DNA of 64,000 nucleotides, taken from Robertmurraya siralis. Its GTDB lineage: Bacteria; Bacillota; Bacilli; Bacillales; Cytobacillaceae. The notes beneath the pieces are model-generated. The model saw only the letters and a program-made list of their open reading frames with translations, was not told where the DNA came from and made no database searches. Numbering within the stretch: the first letter of the stretch is position 1; every line of letters starts with the position of its first letter. Position numbers and translations under genes: made by a program. Shown one piece after another: positions 27,290 through 36,262 of this stretch. Location: the NCBI RefSeq assembly GCF_005502275.1, contig NZ_SWLZ01000006.1, forward strand, positions 165,035 to 229,034, read 5' to 3'.

Positions 27290-30267
27290 TGCACCCTCCT
27301 TACATCGCATAGGAAGACTTTATATTCAGGTATAGTAGAATTCGCATCCCCTACATGAGGCGTTAGACGATTAGCTGTAGCACCTTTAGCAATTCCTTTG
27401 TAACCAAAATGCCACGGCATACCGACATGGTGAACATTTTTACCTCTTAATTTATATGGTTTAAAACGCTTCGTAATCATCGCGTATGCTTCAATTTCAC
27501 CTCTTGCAGATGAAACGAGAACTTTTTCACGATTCTTAATGCCTTTTTCCTTTGCCAATTCCTCACTTATTTCAACATACATATGCGGCATTAGCTCTGA
27601 AAGCCATGGTTGATTTCTGGTCATTGCTCCTGATTGCCAATGTTCACTCACTCTAAACGTCGTGGCGATAATTGGAAATTTATTCGAGTCACCTTTTGGA
27701 TTAAAATCTTGATCACCAAACTGGACAACAGGGTTAAGTTGAATACTTGAGAGTCCATTCAATACCGGAGATTCAAATGGTTCATAATGCTCCGAAAAAG
27801 GTCCATCATTTGTTGATGTAGAAAAAATTCCTGCCACACCATCAGCAAGCATAATAAAAGCGTTGGTACCATTTTGATCATCTGGAGATGTCGTTTTTCC
27901 AAAATCCGGAATATCATTCCCTACCCATTCTGATTTCACAGAGTCCCAATATATGCTTACTTTTTCTTGAGACCATGGCTTACCACTCGAATCACAAGAA
28001 GCTCTATTATAAAGATTCCTTCTATTCATAGGCCAAGCATAGGACCAATTCAAGTAATTGCCCATCCCCGTATCCTTATTATCACGACGTTTCGCTAAGT
28101 TTTTTCCTTTTTCTGGGTAGTAACCACAATAAATCCAATTGCCACTACATGTTGAACCATCATCTGCTAATCCTGCAAATCCAGATACTAATTGATTCGT
28201 CTTCATATCATAACCATTGATTTCTCTACATACTAAGTCAATTTCCGGGTGGTCTCCTTCTCCATAGTTCCACGATAAAGCAGATATAGACTGCGCTACT
28301 GGAGTAAAATTTCCTTTATATAATTTTTTCAATCGTCGAGCCAGCAAGTGAATGATCTCTAGATCTGCTTTTGACTTCCCTTTTGGTTTAATTGCCCTCC
28401 AACGATATTGCATCCAACGTCCACTGTTTGTAATCGAACCTTCTTTTTCAAACGAAGAACAGGCTGGCAAAAAAAACACTTCAGTGTCGATCGAAGAAGG
28501 GTCACTTCCAGCCTCATTCTGCCAAAATGAGGAAGTCTCTGTTTCCCATAAATCTACAGCAACCATCCATTTTAGTTTTCCAAGTGCCTCTTTTTCTTTA
28601 CCAGAGTTTGGACCACCTACAACTGGGTTTTGCCCAAAAAGAAACAGCCCCTCTAATTCTCCTCTTCCCATCGCTTCAAAAAGTCTGAGGTGCGAATAAT
28701 TTCTTTCTGCCGTAATTTTTGGCAAAAAATGAAATCCAAAGTCATTTTCCTTTGTCGCTTCTTCTCCGTAATATGCTTTCAATAAACTAACGACAAATTT
28801 GGGATTATTTACCTTGTATCCAGATTTTGGTGTTATGCGCTTTAAATAAGCGGAAAGCGTGGCGTCATCTGTTGTCGGAACTTCCAAATAGCCATTAATA
28901 GAGTCAAATAATAAACCAAAATCAGTGGATCCTTGCACATTCGACTCTCCACGCATAGCATTGACGCCACCTCCTGGAACCCCAATATTTCCTAGAATTA
29001 ATTGAAGAATCGCAAAGGAACGCACATTTTGAACACCCACTGTGTGTTGCGTTGTACCCATGGCATATAAAATTGTTCCACTTTTTTCAGGTTTACCTGT
29101 CGCACCATACATTTCACAAATCTCGATAAATCTTTCTTTACTAGCACCCGTAATCGATACAACTGTATCAACATCATAACGAGAATAATGTTTTTTCAGC
29201 AATTGAAAAACACACCGAGGATTTTTCAAAGTTGGATCCTTGATGATTTCACCATTCTCATCTTTTTTAAACTGCCACTTTGTTTTGTCATATTTTCGAT
29301 TTTCTTCATCGTATCCGCTAAAAATACCATCATTAAAATCAAATTCATCCCCCACAATAAAAGTAGCATTTGTATAGGTTTTCAAATATTCTTCATGAAA
29401 AAGCTGATTTTCAAGGATAAAATTAATCATCCCACCTAAAAATGCGATGTCGCTTCCAGATCTCATAGGTGAATAAAGGTCCGCCTGTGCAGACGTACGC
29501 GTATAACGTGGGTCTACTGAAATTATTTTTGCGCCCCTTTCCTTAGCTTTAAGTAACCATCTAAAACTAATTGGATGATTTTCAGCTGGATTTCCCCCCA
29601 TAATCAATGCGCAATCTGTATGTTGCAAATCAATCCAGTGATTTGTCATTGCTCCACGACCAAATGATGGAGATAATCCAGGAACTGTGGAACTGTGACA
29701 AATTCTTGCCTGATGTTCAATAAAAGTTAACCCTAATCCACCCCGCATAAGTTTTGAAAGAAGATAGTCTTCCTCATTATCTAAGGCTGCTCCACCCATA
29801 CAAGCAATGGACTCGACCTTATTGACAATAGCCCCACCCTCTGATTCTATAAAAGTACGATCACGAGTATCCTTAATTTTCTCAGCAATCTTATTTAACA
29901 TCCAATTCCAATCTTTTTCCTCCCATTTATTACTGCCAGGAGCCCGATACATTGGTTTTTCAATCCGCCGATCAGATGTGAACACTTGACGTAATGTTGT
30001 ACCTTTGCTACATAAAGTTCCTTCATTAATTGGATGATCTGGATCTCCTTCTGTAAAAATAACATCATTGTCCTTCGAGTAAACTAGAATCCCACATCCT
30101 ACAGCACAGTAAGGGCATATCGTAGGAGTTGGTTTTACCCCAAATATTTTAATATTTTTTGAATCAGCATATATTTTTTTTTCATCAAATCCTAGCTCAA
30201 TAATGGCTAATGTGGCTGCCATTGCACCAGAAAGCTTGAGAAATTGTCTTCTTGAAACAACCGTCAT
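27286..30267 (-). CDS. fdnG: Formate dehydrogenase-N molybdopterin (alpha) subunit, cysteine form
   Basis: A 993-residue molybdenum or tungsten enzyme that oxidises formate. A twin-arginine signal (SRRQFLK, residues 5-11) points to folded export. The [4Fe-4S] cysteines are 51, 54, 58 and 86. The metal ligand, selenocysteine in E. coli FdnG, is Cys190 here, followed by His191 in RICHSSTVPGLSPSFGRGAM, and no in-frame TGA occurs. The C-terminal dinucleotide-binding domain is present. It is the first gene of fdnGHI. No maturation genes (fdhD, mob) are in the window. Confidence 0.93.
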   Translation of the reverse strand: MTVVSRRQFLKLSGAMAATLAIIELGFDEKKIYADSKNIKIFGVKPTPTICPYCAVGCGILVYSKDNDVIFTEGDPDHPINEGTLCSKGTTLRQVFTSDRRIEKPMYRAPGSNKWEEKDWNWMLNKIAEKIKDTRDRTFIESEGGAIVNKVESIACMGGAALDNEEDYLLSKLMRGGLGLTFIEHQARICHSSTVPGLSPSFGRGAMTNHWIDLQHTDCALIMGGNPAENHPISFRWLLKAKERGAKIISVDPRYTRTSAQADLYSPMRSGSDIAFLGGMINFILENQLFHEEYLKTYTNATFIVGDEFDFNDGIFSGYDEENRKYDKTKWQFKKDENGEIIKDPTLKNPRCVFQLLKKHYSRYDVDTVVSITGASKERFIEICEMYGATGKPEKSGTILYAMGTTQHTVGVQNVRSFAILQLILGNIGVPGGGVNAMRGESNVQGSTDFGLLFDSINGYLEVPTTDDATLSAYLKRITPKSGYKVNNPKFVVSLLKAYYGEEATKENDFGFHFLPKITAERNYSHLRLFEAMGRGELEGLFLFGQNPVVGGPNSGKEKEALGKLKWMVAVDLWETETSSFWQNEAGSDPSSIDTEVFFLPACSSFEKEGSITNSGRWMQYRWRAIKPKGKSKADLEIIHLLARRLKKLYKGNFTPVAQSISALSWNYGEGDHPEIDLVCREINGYDMKTNQLVSGFAGLADDGSTCSGNWIYCGYYPEKGKNLAKRRDNKDTGMGNYLNWSYAWPMNRRNLYNRASCDSSGKPWSQEKVSIYWDSVKSEWVGNDIPDFGKTTSPDDQNGTNAFIMLADGVAGIFSTSTNDGPFSEHYEPFESPVLNGLSSIQLNPVVQFGDQDFNPKGDSNKFPIIATTFRVSEHWQSGAMTRNQPWLSELMPHMYVEISEELAKEKGIKNREKVLVSSARGEIEAYAMITKRFKPYKLRGKNVHHVGMPWHFGYKGIAKGATANRLTPHVGDANSTIPEYKVFLCDVRRVQ

Positions 30268-31104
30268 TTTGTTGATCCTCCTAAACTGCTTATTTCGTTC
30301 ACATAATGTTGAAGCTGTATTAACTTCAACAAACAGCTTAGTACAACAAAACCTATATCTTTATTTTCCATCATTAAAAGTTAAAATATTTATACTGAAC
30401 TAATTCCCAAGTCATCAATAAAGATCGATCCACATTTAACATTTTCAAAAGGACTGCTCATGTAGTTAGTATGTTATTGCAGACGGTTCTGTGTATAAGA
30501 AGCCTTGAACGCAAACGTTTTCAAATGAATTAATTTAAATCTTATTAACTTAACTATCATTTGCTTGCCATTTTTGTTATTAATTACGTGACATATATAA
30601 TCATTATTCGGTTCAATTTCAGTAGGGGTCCCACCAATATTATTCATAGTATTAGTATACTGAATATTCTTCAAAACACCTTTGAAAAATTTACTTCCGA
30701 ATGTAGGTGCCAGACCGGCAACCTTTTCCTTATGTCAGTTTCGCACTTCACTAGCAAAAAGCGCTTTTCTAAGGACGCATACCAAACTCGATATTAAATA
30801 TGCGATTACTTTTTTACATCCTTTCAAACTTTTATCATGCATTTTTATAATATCGATGGTTATCCCCTCCCTTCCAACTGAATGAAAATGTATGATTAAA
30901 TCCCAAATTTTAAGGATGGCCCCCATTATTAAGTTTAAGAGAATATAAATCATGGTTATATTACCGAAAATCATTTGAATTAACAGTGATTTTAATCACC
31001 AAACGTTTCATTTTATCAGGAGGTTCTCATCACATTCAAAAGTCAATTCTATTTTTTGTCACATTTCTAAGAGAACCTACTTTTAATTCGAACAAACTAA
31101 TTAG
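30268..31104. other. Long leader/intergenic region upstream of fdnG
   Basis: About 840 bases with no gene I would defend. It contains an inverted repeat GTTGAAG / CTTCAAC (30309-30330) close to fdnG, a CcpA-like 14-mer CGCAAACGTTTTCA (30510-30523, two mismatches), a GC-richer hairpin on the minus strand (GGTTGCC...GGCACC, about 30705-30725) and, at the far end, a candidate Fnr-type promoter. Two minus-strand open frames (66 and 79 residues) lack start sites and recognisable domains. Confidence 0.5.
30958..30999 (-). promoter_or_regulatory. Candidate Fnr-activated promoter
   Basis: GTGA-N6-TCAC (30986-30999) matches the core of the Bacillus Fnr box TGTGA-N6-TCACA. On the minus strand a TAATAT -10 (30958-30963) places +1 near 30951, so the box is centred at -41.5, the standard position for Fnr activation. 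Transcription would run toward fdnG through a leader of about 680 bases. Anaerobic control of a formate dehydrogenase is plausible, but the link is inference. Confidence 0.5.
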
Positions 31105-31153
31105 AAAAGCTGGTCCCTAGAAGGACTTAAAAGTACTTTAGGGATCAGCTTTT
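31105..31153 (-). terminator. Terminator overlapping the end of queG
   Basis: AAAAGCTGGTCCCTA pairs with TAGGGATCAGCTTTT. One arm contains the last four codons and the stop of queG, so the hairpin begins inside the coding sequence. Confidence 0.7.
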
Positions 31154-32295
31154 GTTTTTTTATTATTTATCATTATTCGTAATCCTTTTTCAATTTCCAA
31201 TAATACTGCTGAATCCGTTTCTTTTGCCATTGCTTCAAGTAATTCCTGTTCGGCCTTGTCGCCACCAATTTTTCCAAGAGCCCAAGCAGCTGTTCCTCTC
31301 ATAACCGGCCTCGCATCTTCTTTTAACACAGAGACTAAATCCTTTACCGCTGTCTCATCTTTAAAATGGGCAAGGGCGATAATCGCATTGCGTTGAATTG
31401 GCTTTTTACCTCGCCATGAACCGGATAGCCTTCCAAAATTCTCTTTAAAACTCCGATTGCTAAGGTATAAGAGTGGTTTTAACAGTGGTTTTACCACTTC
31501 CGGATCTGCCTTCATTTCCTCATGAAAATGATAGTTCTTCCCTTTATTTTCTGGACAAGCTGTTTGACAAGAGTCGCAACCATATAAGCGATTGCCAATT
31601 TTTTCTCTAAACTCATCTGGAATAAATTCCTTTGTCTGAGTCAAAAAGGCAATGCAGCGTTGAGCATTAATTTGACCTCCCTGCACTAACGCACCAGTGG
31701 GGCATGCCTCAATACATTTATTACAATCTCCACAGCGATCCTCCATCGGTTTATCAGGAGCAAAAGGAAGGTTTGTAATCATTTCACCTAAATAAACATA
31801 GGAACCAAATTCAGGTGTAATAATCGAACAATTTTTTCCACTCCAGCCGATCCCAGCTCTTTCTGCAACGGCACGATCAACTAATTCACCAGTATCAACC
31901 ATCGCTTTACAATTTGCGTCAGGCATTTTTTCCTTTATAAAGTCCTCCAACTTCTGCAATCTTTCTCGCAAAATTACATGGTAATCGAGTCCCCAAGACG
32001 CGCGACAAAAAAGACCACGTCTTTCCCCTTTCTTGCTTACCACTTGTTCACCCATTTTTGCAGGATAGGCTAATGCAATGGAAATAATCGAACGTGGCTG
32101 ATTCATCAATAATGCTGGATTGACCCTTTTTTCAATATCCGGTTCTTCAAATCCAGATTGATAACCTAATTCTTGCTGTCGAAGCAAGCGATTTTTCAAC
32201 TCATCAAAGGTGGAAGCAGTGGTAAAACCGATTTTATCAATTCCAATCGTTTTACTATAGGCAATAATTTCTTTTTTCAATTGATCGTAGTTCAT
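31138..32295 (-). CDS. queG: Epoxyqueuosine reductase
   Basis: It converts epoxyqueuosine to queuosine in tRNA, using cobalamin and two [4Fe-4S] clusters. The 385-residue protein has the DUF1730 N-terminal part (VDTGELVDRAVAERAGIGW), two ferredoxin clusters (CGDCNKCIEACPTGA and CDSCQTACPENK) and C-terminal HEAT-like repeats (about 290-375) found in the longer family members. It is monocistronic. No other queuosine genes are nearby. Confidence 0.93.
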   Translation of the reverse strand: MNYDQLKKEIIAYSKTIGIDKIGFTTASTFDELKNRLLRQQELGYQSGFEEPDIEKRVNPALLMNQPRSIISIALAYPAKMGEQVVSKKGERRGLFCRASWGLDYHVILRERLQKLEDFIKEKMPDANCKAMVDTGELVDRAVAERAGIGWSGKNCSIITPEFGSYVYLGEMITNLPFAPDKPMEDRCGDCNKCIEACPTGALVQGGQINAQRCIAFLTQTKEFIPDEFREKIGNRLYGCDSCQTACPENKGKNYHFHEEMKADPEVVKPLLKPLLYLSNRSFKENFGRLSGSWRGKKPIQRNAIIALAHFKDETAVKDLVSVLKEDARPVMRGTAAWALGKIGGDKAEQELLEAMAKETDSAVLLEIEKGLRIMINNKKTKADP

Positions 32296-32404
32296 TTCAA
32301 CTCCCTCCCTTCGTTAGATGCTCCATATATTAAGTAACTCTTTATTGTGAAAAACTATATCCACTATGATAAACTATTTTCATTAGTTTTTGGAGGTGGA
32401 ATGC

Positions 32405-33076
32405 ATGGAAATTAATCTATCCCCCCAGTTATACACACTTATCCCTGATTTTAAAATTGCGGTCATCCATTATCATAATATTGAAGTAGGTCCCTCTCCG
32501 CAAATGTTGAAAGGAAGATTGCAGCTATTTCAGGAAGCGATTTTTTTTGATTTAGAAGAGAAAAATGTTGCAGACATATCAGAGATTAATGAGTGGCGTA
32601 CGATTTTTAAAAAGACTGGAAAAGATCCGAATCGCTATCGCCATTCAGCCGAGGCACTTTATCGCAGAATAAAAAAACAGCATTATCTTCAGTCTGTTAA
32701 TAGTGCAATCGATTTAAATAACTTCTTTTCCTTGCAATATAAAATTCCTTTAGGAATCTATGATCTCAAATCAGTACGTGATAGTGTAACAATGCGTATT
32801 GGGAAAGAAGGGGAAGAATATGAAGGTCTTAATGGTAGATTAAATCATTTAAAAGATATGATCGTGACTGCGGACGAGAAAGGTCCCTTTGGCAGCCCAT
32901 ATGTTGATTCAATCAGAACTTCCGTATCGGAAAAGACAACAGATGCGCTACAAATCATCTATTTATGCCCTTCTATGCAAGTCGCTGATGCAAAGGAGCT
33001 TGCGAAATCTCTTCAAAAAATGTTTCTGCAAATCCATGGCGGGACCGGAAGTTTAGAAATAGTAAGCAGAGTGTAA
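32405..33076 (+). CDS. B3/B4 tRNA-binding-domain protein
   Basis: A protein of 223 residues built around a B3/B4 domain, the editing-like domain of phenylalanyl-tRNA synthetase beta subunits. Family features include WRTIFKKTGKDPNRYRHSAEAL (split: WRTIFKKTGKDP, NRYRHSAEAL) and LNNFFSLQYKIPLGIYDL. Free-standing B3/B4 proteins may clear mischarged tRNA or bind amino acids; this is not shown here. The ATG at 32405 follows GGAGGTGG at the right distance, so the upstream ATG at 32390, which overlaps that site, was not used. Confidence 0.82.
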   Translation: MEINLSPQLYTLIPDFKIAVIHYHNIEVGPSPQMLKGRLQLFQEAIFFDLEEKNVADISEINEWRTIFKKTGKDPNRYRHSAEALYRRIKKQHYLQSVNSAIDLNNFFSLQYKIPLGIYDLKSVRDSVTMRIGKEGEEYEGLNGRLNHLKDMIVTADEKGPFGSPYVDSIRTSVSEKTTDALQIIYLCPSMQVADAKELAKSLQKMFLQIHGGTGSLEIVSRV

Positions 33077-33101
33077 GCTGGTTTTTCGCCTAAAATAGGT
33101 C

Positions 33102-33136
33102 GGAGCCAACAGCACTTGCTGTTGGCTCCATTTTTA
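33102..33136 (+). terminator. Terminator after the B3/B4 gene
   Basis: GGAGCCAACAGC pairs with GCTGTTGGCTCC around ACTT, followed by ATTTTT. Confidence 0.9.
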
Positions 33137-33490
33137 TAATAAAGGGGCAAAGCTGATGGTTGATTCTCCCAAAGAGAATGTTCTCATTTAATTAGACGAA
33201 TGCTTTGACAAAAAGTTTCACCCTTTTTAATAAATAAAATAACAAATTTAATTTAAACAAAATCATCAACAGAAATAGAGCTTAATCATTAGGCAGGAAA
33301 GATCCGAGTTGTTTTAAAGCAAAGGAGCCGTCTTTTCGACAAATCCATGTTCACGAACACTAATTTACATAGCTTTCGATAACAGAATGAACGTTCCAAA
33401 TACGCAATATGCAAATTACTATTCACTGCGAGAAGAACAGCAGCCAAATGATGCTCATCTGCACTTGATATTCCTAAAGCATAATAAAAA

Positions 33491-33526
33491 CGCAATACTT
33501 CGTTCTTATTGAAACGAAATACTGCG
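33491..33526 (-). terminator. Terminator of the tRNA-Gly transcript
   Basis: CGCAATACTTCGTT (33491-33504) and AACGAAATACTGCG (33513-33526) pair with one mismatch; on the minus strand TTTTTATTAT follows. It begins 12 bases past the tRNA 3' end. Confidence 0.8.
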
Positions 33527-33538
33527 TTACATATGTAT

Positions 33539-33612
33539 TGGAGCGGGTGATGGGAATCGAACCCACGACAACAGCTTGGAAGGCTGTGGTTTTACCATTA
33601 AACTACACCCGC
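33539..33612 (-). tRNA. tRNA-Gly (anticodon TCC)
   Basis: A complete 74-base tRNA. The acceptor GCGGGTG pairs with CACCCGC, followed by T and an encoded CCA. The D-arm is GTTTAATGGTAAAAC, the anticodon loop is CTTCCAA with anticodon TCC, and the T-arm is CGTGGGTTCGATTCCCATC. It is the last element of an array in which its own 5' half is repeated four times upstream. Confidence 0.96.
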
Positions 33613-34261
33613 ATTTTTATTTATAATCTTATTTTTTTCGTTTCCCCGGCTCTGGCCTTACATGCCTCCAACTCTTCTCGCTGTTTCTTCGTAGCACTGT
33701 CGTCGAGGCAACTCGTCGCCCATTCATTGATGCTTTGCTCGTGGCTGTGGTTTTACCATTAAACTACACCCGCATTTTTTTTATACTCTTATTTTTTTTT
33801 CGTTTCCCCGGCTCTGGCCTTACATGCCTCCAACTCTTCTCGCTGTTTCTTCGTAGCACTGTCGTCGAGGCAACTCGTCGTTCATTCATTGATGCTTTGC
33901 TCGTGGCTGTGGTTTTACCATTAAACTACACCCGCATTTTTATTTATAATTTTATTTTTTTCGTTTCCCCGGCTCTGGCCTTACATGCCTCCAACTCTTC
34001 TCGCTGTTTCTTTGTAGCACTGTCGTCGAGGCAACTCGTCGCCCATTCATTGATGCTTTGCTCGTGGCTGTGGTTTTACCATTAAACTACACCCGTATTT
34101 TTATTGTAATTATACTAAATTCTTTCTTCCCCTGTTCGGACCTTACATGCCTCCAACTCTTCTCGCTGTTTCTTTGTAGCACTGTCGTCGAGGCAACTCG
34201 TCACCCATCCATTGATGCTTTGCTCGTGGCTGTGGTTTTACCATTAAACTACACTCGCATC
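33613..34261 (-). repeat. Four tandem 161-162 bp units, each starting with a tRNA-Gly 5' half
   Basis: On the minus strand each unit starts with about 31 bases identical or nearly so to the 5' half of the tRNA (GCGGGTGTAGTTTAATGG through CCACAGCC). It breaks off at the anticodon loop and continues with about 100 bases of shared non-tRNA sequence (ACGAGCAAAGCATCAATG...) and a short AT-rich spacer. The repeated GGCTGTGG starts at 33743, 33905, 34066 and 34228, against 33582 in the intact tRNA. The unit farthest from the tRNA is the most diverged. The shared part can fold, for example CGTCGAG-GCAA-CTCGTCG. Confidence 0.93.
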
Positions 34262-34304
34262 GTACAGCTTACTTAATTTTATTTCAAAAATAATAACATA
34301 GAAC

Positions 34305-34333
34305 AATATATCATTGTTTTTTTTTGTCGTCAA
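34305..34333 (-). promoter_or_regulatory. Sigma-A promoter driving the tRNA-Gly array
   Basis: On the minus strand TTGACG (34328-34333) and TATATT (34305-34310) are exactly 17 bases apart. Transcription would start near 34298, cross all four half-tRNA units and reach the intact tRNA and its terminator. Confidence 0.75.
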
Positions 34334-34391
34334 TAGAATTTACAGAAGAAATGTCGAAAAATGATAGGTTTTTTGCTTATTTCTATGATTA

Positions 34392-34420
34392 TTGAAAATA
34401 TTGTGACAATATTTTAAAAT
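34392..34420 (+). promoter_or_regulatory. Promoter of the histidine kinase with a palindrome in its spacer
   Basis: TTGAAA (34392-34397) and TAAAAT (34415-34420) are 17 bases apart. The spacer region is filled by the perfect palindrome AAAATATTG-TGA-CAATATTTT (34395-34415), a natural repressor site. The protein that binds it is unknown. Confidence 0.65.
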
Positions 34421-34464
34421 AAGAATTAGTAGCATTGACACAGGTCTAACGGAGGATTCGATAC

Positions 34465-35715
34465 ATGACTTTGCTTAAAGGCTTGTTCATAAATCTTCTC
34501 GTCATTCTAGTTCTAGTTTTATTTTATAATATGGTGGTAGTAAATCAACAAAAAAGGATTTCACCCCGTTTCCAAAAGTCGGTTCTTGCATTTTTTTCTT
34601 CCATATTAATTATTCTAAGCCTGCTATTAGCAATTGCGATTGAAGAAAACTTTGTTTATGACCTAAGATTTATTCCTTTCCTATTAGGAAGCCTTTATGG
34701 CGGTAAAAAGGTAACACTCTGGCTAGGAGCACTCCTTATTACAGCTCGCATTCCAATTGGTGGGGATGGAATTTGGCTAACAGCCTTGCTTGTCATATGC
34801 TTTAGTCTTATTTTCTTCTGCCTCTCTTCTCGGTTCGAAGAAAAACCAATAAAATGGAGATTATTTTTCACTACGTTTCCCGCATTTCTATATTCCATTT
34901 TGGCATTATTAATTCCATCATTCTACTATGGTTTTCATACCATTGAGACATTTTTCATTTATTCCCTTGTACTCACTGCTGCAACCTTTTTTGTCACCTA
35001 TCTTACTGAACTACTGCGAACAACATGTACATTACAGCAAAAAACAATCAAAAACGGAAAAATGGAAATGGTCAGCCATCTAGCTGCCAGTATAAGTCAT
35101 GAAGTTCGCAACCCGTTAACATCAATAATAGGCTTTCTTCAATTAATTTTAGAACAGAGGGACGTTCCAGATAAATGCAAAATCAATGCCTCACTTGCTT
35201 TAGATGAAGCATCTCGGACGGCGGTCATCATTGATGACTACCTTACTTTTGCCAATCCTCATCCAGAAAAGCTTCACGCGCTTGAAATTGATAAGGAAAT
35301 TTTGCAATGCAGAGACCTGATTTCCCCGCTTGCATTGAAACATTCAGTTGATATGAAAATTGTTTTTTTCCATACTGATAAAATCAAAGGTGAGCCTCAT
35401 AAATTTCGTCAGGCTTTACTGAATATATGTAAAAATTCAATTGAGGCTATGCCCACTGGAGGGACACTTACGATTGTCACCGCTACCAAATACAATGAAA
35501 CATTCATCCATATCAACGATACTGGTCAAGGGATGAGTCCCGCCCATCTAGCTCGCTTGGGAGAACCATATTTTTCTTTAAAAGAGCAGAAAGGAACTGG
35601 ACTCGGGTTGATGGTAGTCTTTCGAATTGTTGAAGAAATGGGTGGCAATATTAAAGTAAATAGTGAGGAACAGATTGGAACTTCTATTACATTAAGCTTT
35701 CCATCCTTTGCTTGA
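34465..35715 (+). CDS. KinB-like membrane sensor histidine kinase
   Basis: A 416-residue kinase. About six hydrophobic segments in residues 1-190 form a 5TM-5TMR_LYT sensor as in sporulation kinase KinB. The phosphorylated His lies in SISHEVRNPLTSIIGF (about residue 213). The ATPase boxes are N (LLNICKNSIEAMP), G1 (NDTGQGMS), F and G2 (KGTGLGLMV). No response regulator is adjacent, which fits an orphan kinase feeding the Spo0 phosphorelay; that role is inferred. CGGAGGATTCG precedes the ATG. Confidence 0.87.
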   Translation: MTLLKGLFINLLVILVLVLFYNMVVVNQQKRISPRFQKSVLAFFSSILIILSLLLAIAIEENFVYDLRFIPFLLGSLYGGKKVTLWLGALLITARIPIGGDGIWLTALLVICFSLIFFCLSSRFEEKPIKWRLFFTTFPAFLYSILALLIPSFYYGFHTIETFFIYSLVLTAATFFVTYLTELLRTTCTLQQKTIKNGKMEMVSHLAASISHEVRNPLTSIIGFLQLILEQRDVPDKCKINASLALDEASRTAVIIDDYLTFANPHPEKLHALEIDKEILQCRDLISPLALKHSVDMKIVFFHTDKIKGEPHKFRQALLNICKNSIEAMPTGGTLTIVTATKYNETFIHINDTGQGMSPAHLARLGEPYFSLKEQKGTGLGLMVVFRIVEEMGGNIKVNSEEQIGTSITLSFPSFA

Positions 35716-35773
35716 AATACCGACAAAATGCCTCAAAACATATAGTTCTCTGGCAAGTTTTGAACATTTTTTC

Positions 35774-35870
35774 AGGATGCTGTTAAGAATCCGTTGTACA
35801 AAAAAGGACAACCTCTTGGATACCCTTCTCCAACGTCTGTCCCTCATAGAAGGACAGCATCCTTATTTTT
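35774..35870 (+). terminator. Complex stem-loop and terminator after the kinase gene
   Basis: AGGATGCTGT (35774-35783) pairs with ACAGCATCCT (35854-35863) across about 70 bases; GGACA and TGTCC can pair inside, and TTATTTTTT follows. It is longer than a plain terminator. Confidence 0.5.
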
Positions 35871-36190
35871 TATTGCCTCGGGGCAAATAATATCACCATC
35901 ACACCTACGATACAAATCGCTCCTCCCAGCCAATCGTATAAGTCTGGTGTTTTCCGATCAATTCCCCATCCCCAAAGAATCGAAAGAATAATAAAAACAC
36001 CGCCATATGCCGCATATACCCTACCAAAAGTAGGGAAATTCTGAAAAGTAGCTATTACTCCGTATAAAGCAAGTGCCAGTCCACCTAAAATGCCCAAATA
36101 AAAAGATTTGCCTTCTCGCAGCCATAACCATATTAAATAACCTCCACCAATTTCTGCTAAACCTGCCAATAGAAATAAAATAAAAGCCAT
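35870..36190 (-). CDS. ynfA: YnfA family (UPF0060) membrane protein
   Basis: A 106-residue protein with four membrane helices and the family segments [40 protein letters not shown] and [17 protein letters not shown]. It is related to small multidrug-resistance exporters, and some enterobacterial YnfA proteins export quaternary ammonium compounds; the role here is unknown. It is monocistronic. Confidence 0.93.
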   Translation of the reverse strand: MAFILFLLAGLAEIGGGYLIWLWLREGKSFYLGILGGLALALYGVIATFQNFPTFGRVYAAYGGVFIILSILWGWGIDRKTPDLYDWLGGAICIVGVMVILFAPRQ

Positions 36191-36262
36191 TTTTTAACCC
36201 TCTCCCTATCTTTGAATATCGACTTCTCCATTATGACAGATATGTGAAAGATGGAAAACGTA

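Noticed and set aside
28000..30267. Selenocysteine codon in fdnG
   Set aside because: The reading frame is continuous with TGC/TGT-type cysteine at the ligand position; no internal TGA is needed.
30474..30974. Two minus-strand frames of 66 and 79 codons upstream of fdnG
   Set aside because: Neither has a good start site or a family resemblance; the second begins inside the proposed promoter.
33289..33495. Minus-strand 68-codon frame downstream of tRNA-Gly
   Set aside because: It follows the tRNA terminator, lacks a ribosome-binding site and shows no domain.
33538..34276. Three plus-strand open frames across the tRNA-Gly array
   Set aside because: Their sequences are read-throughs of the antisense of tRNA-derived repeats and share the same repeated residues.
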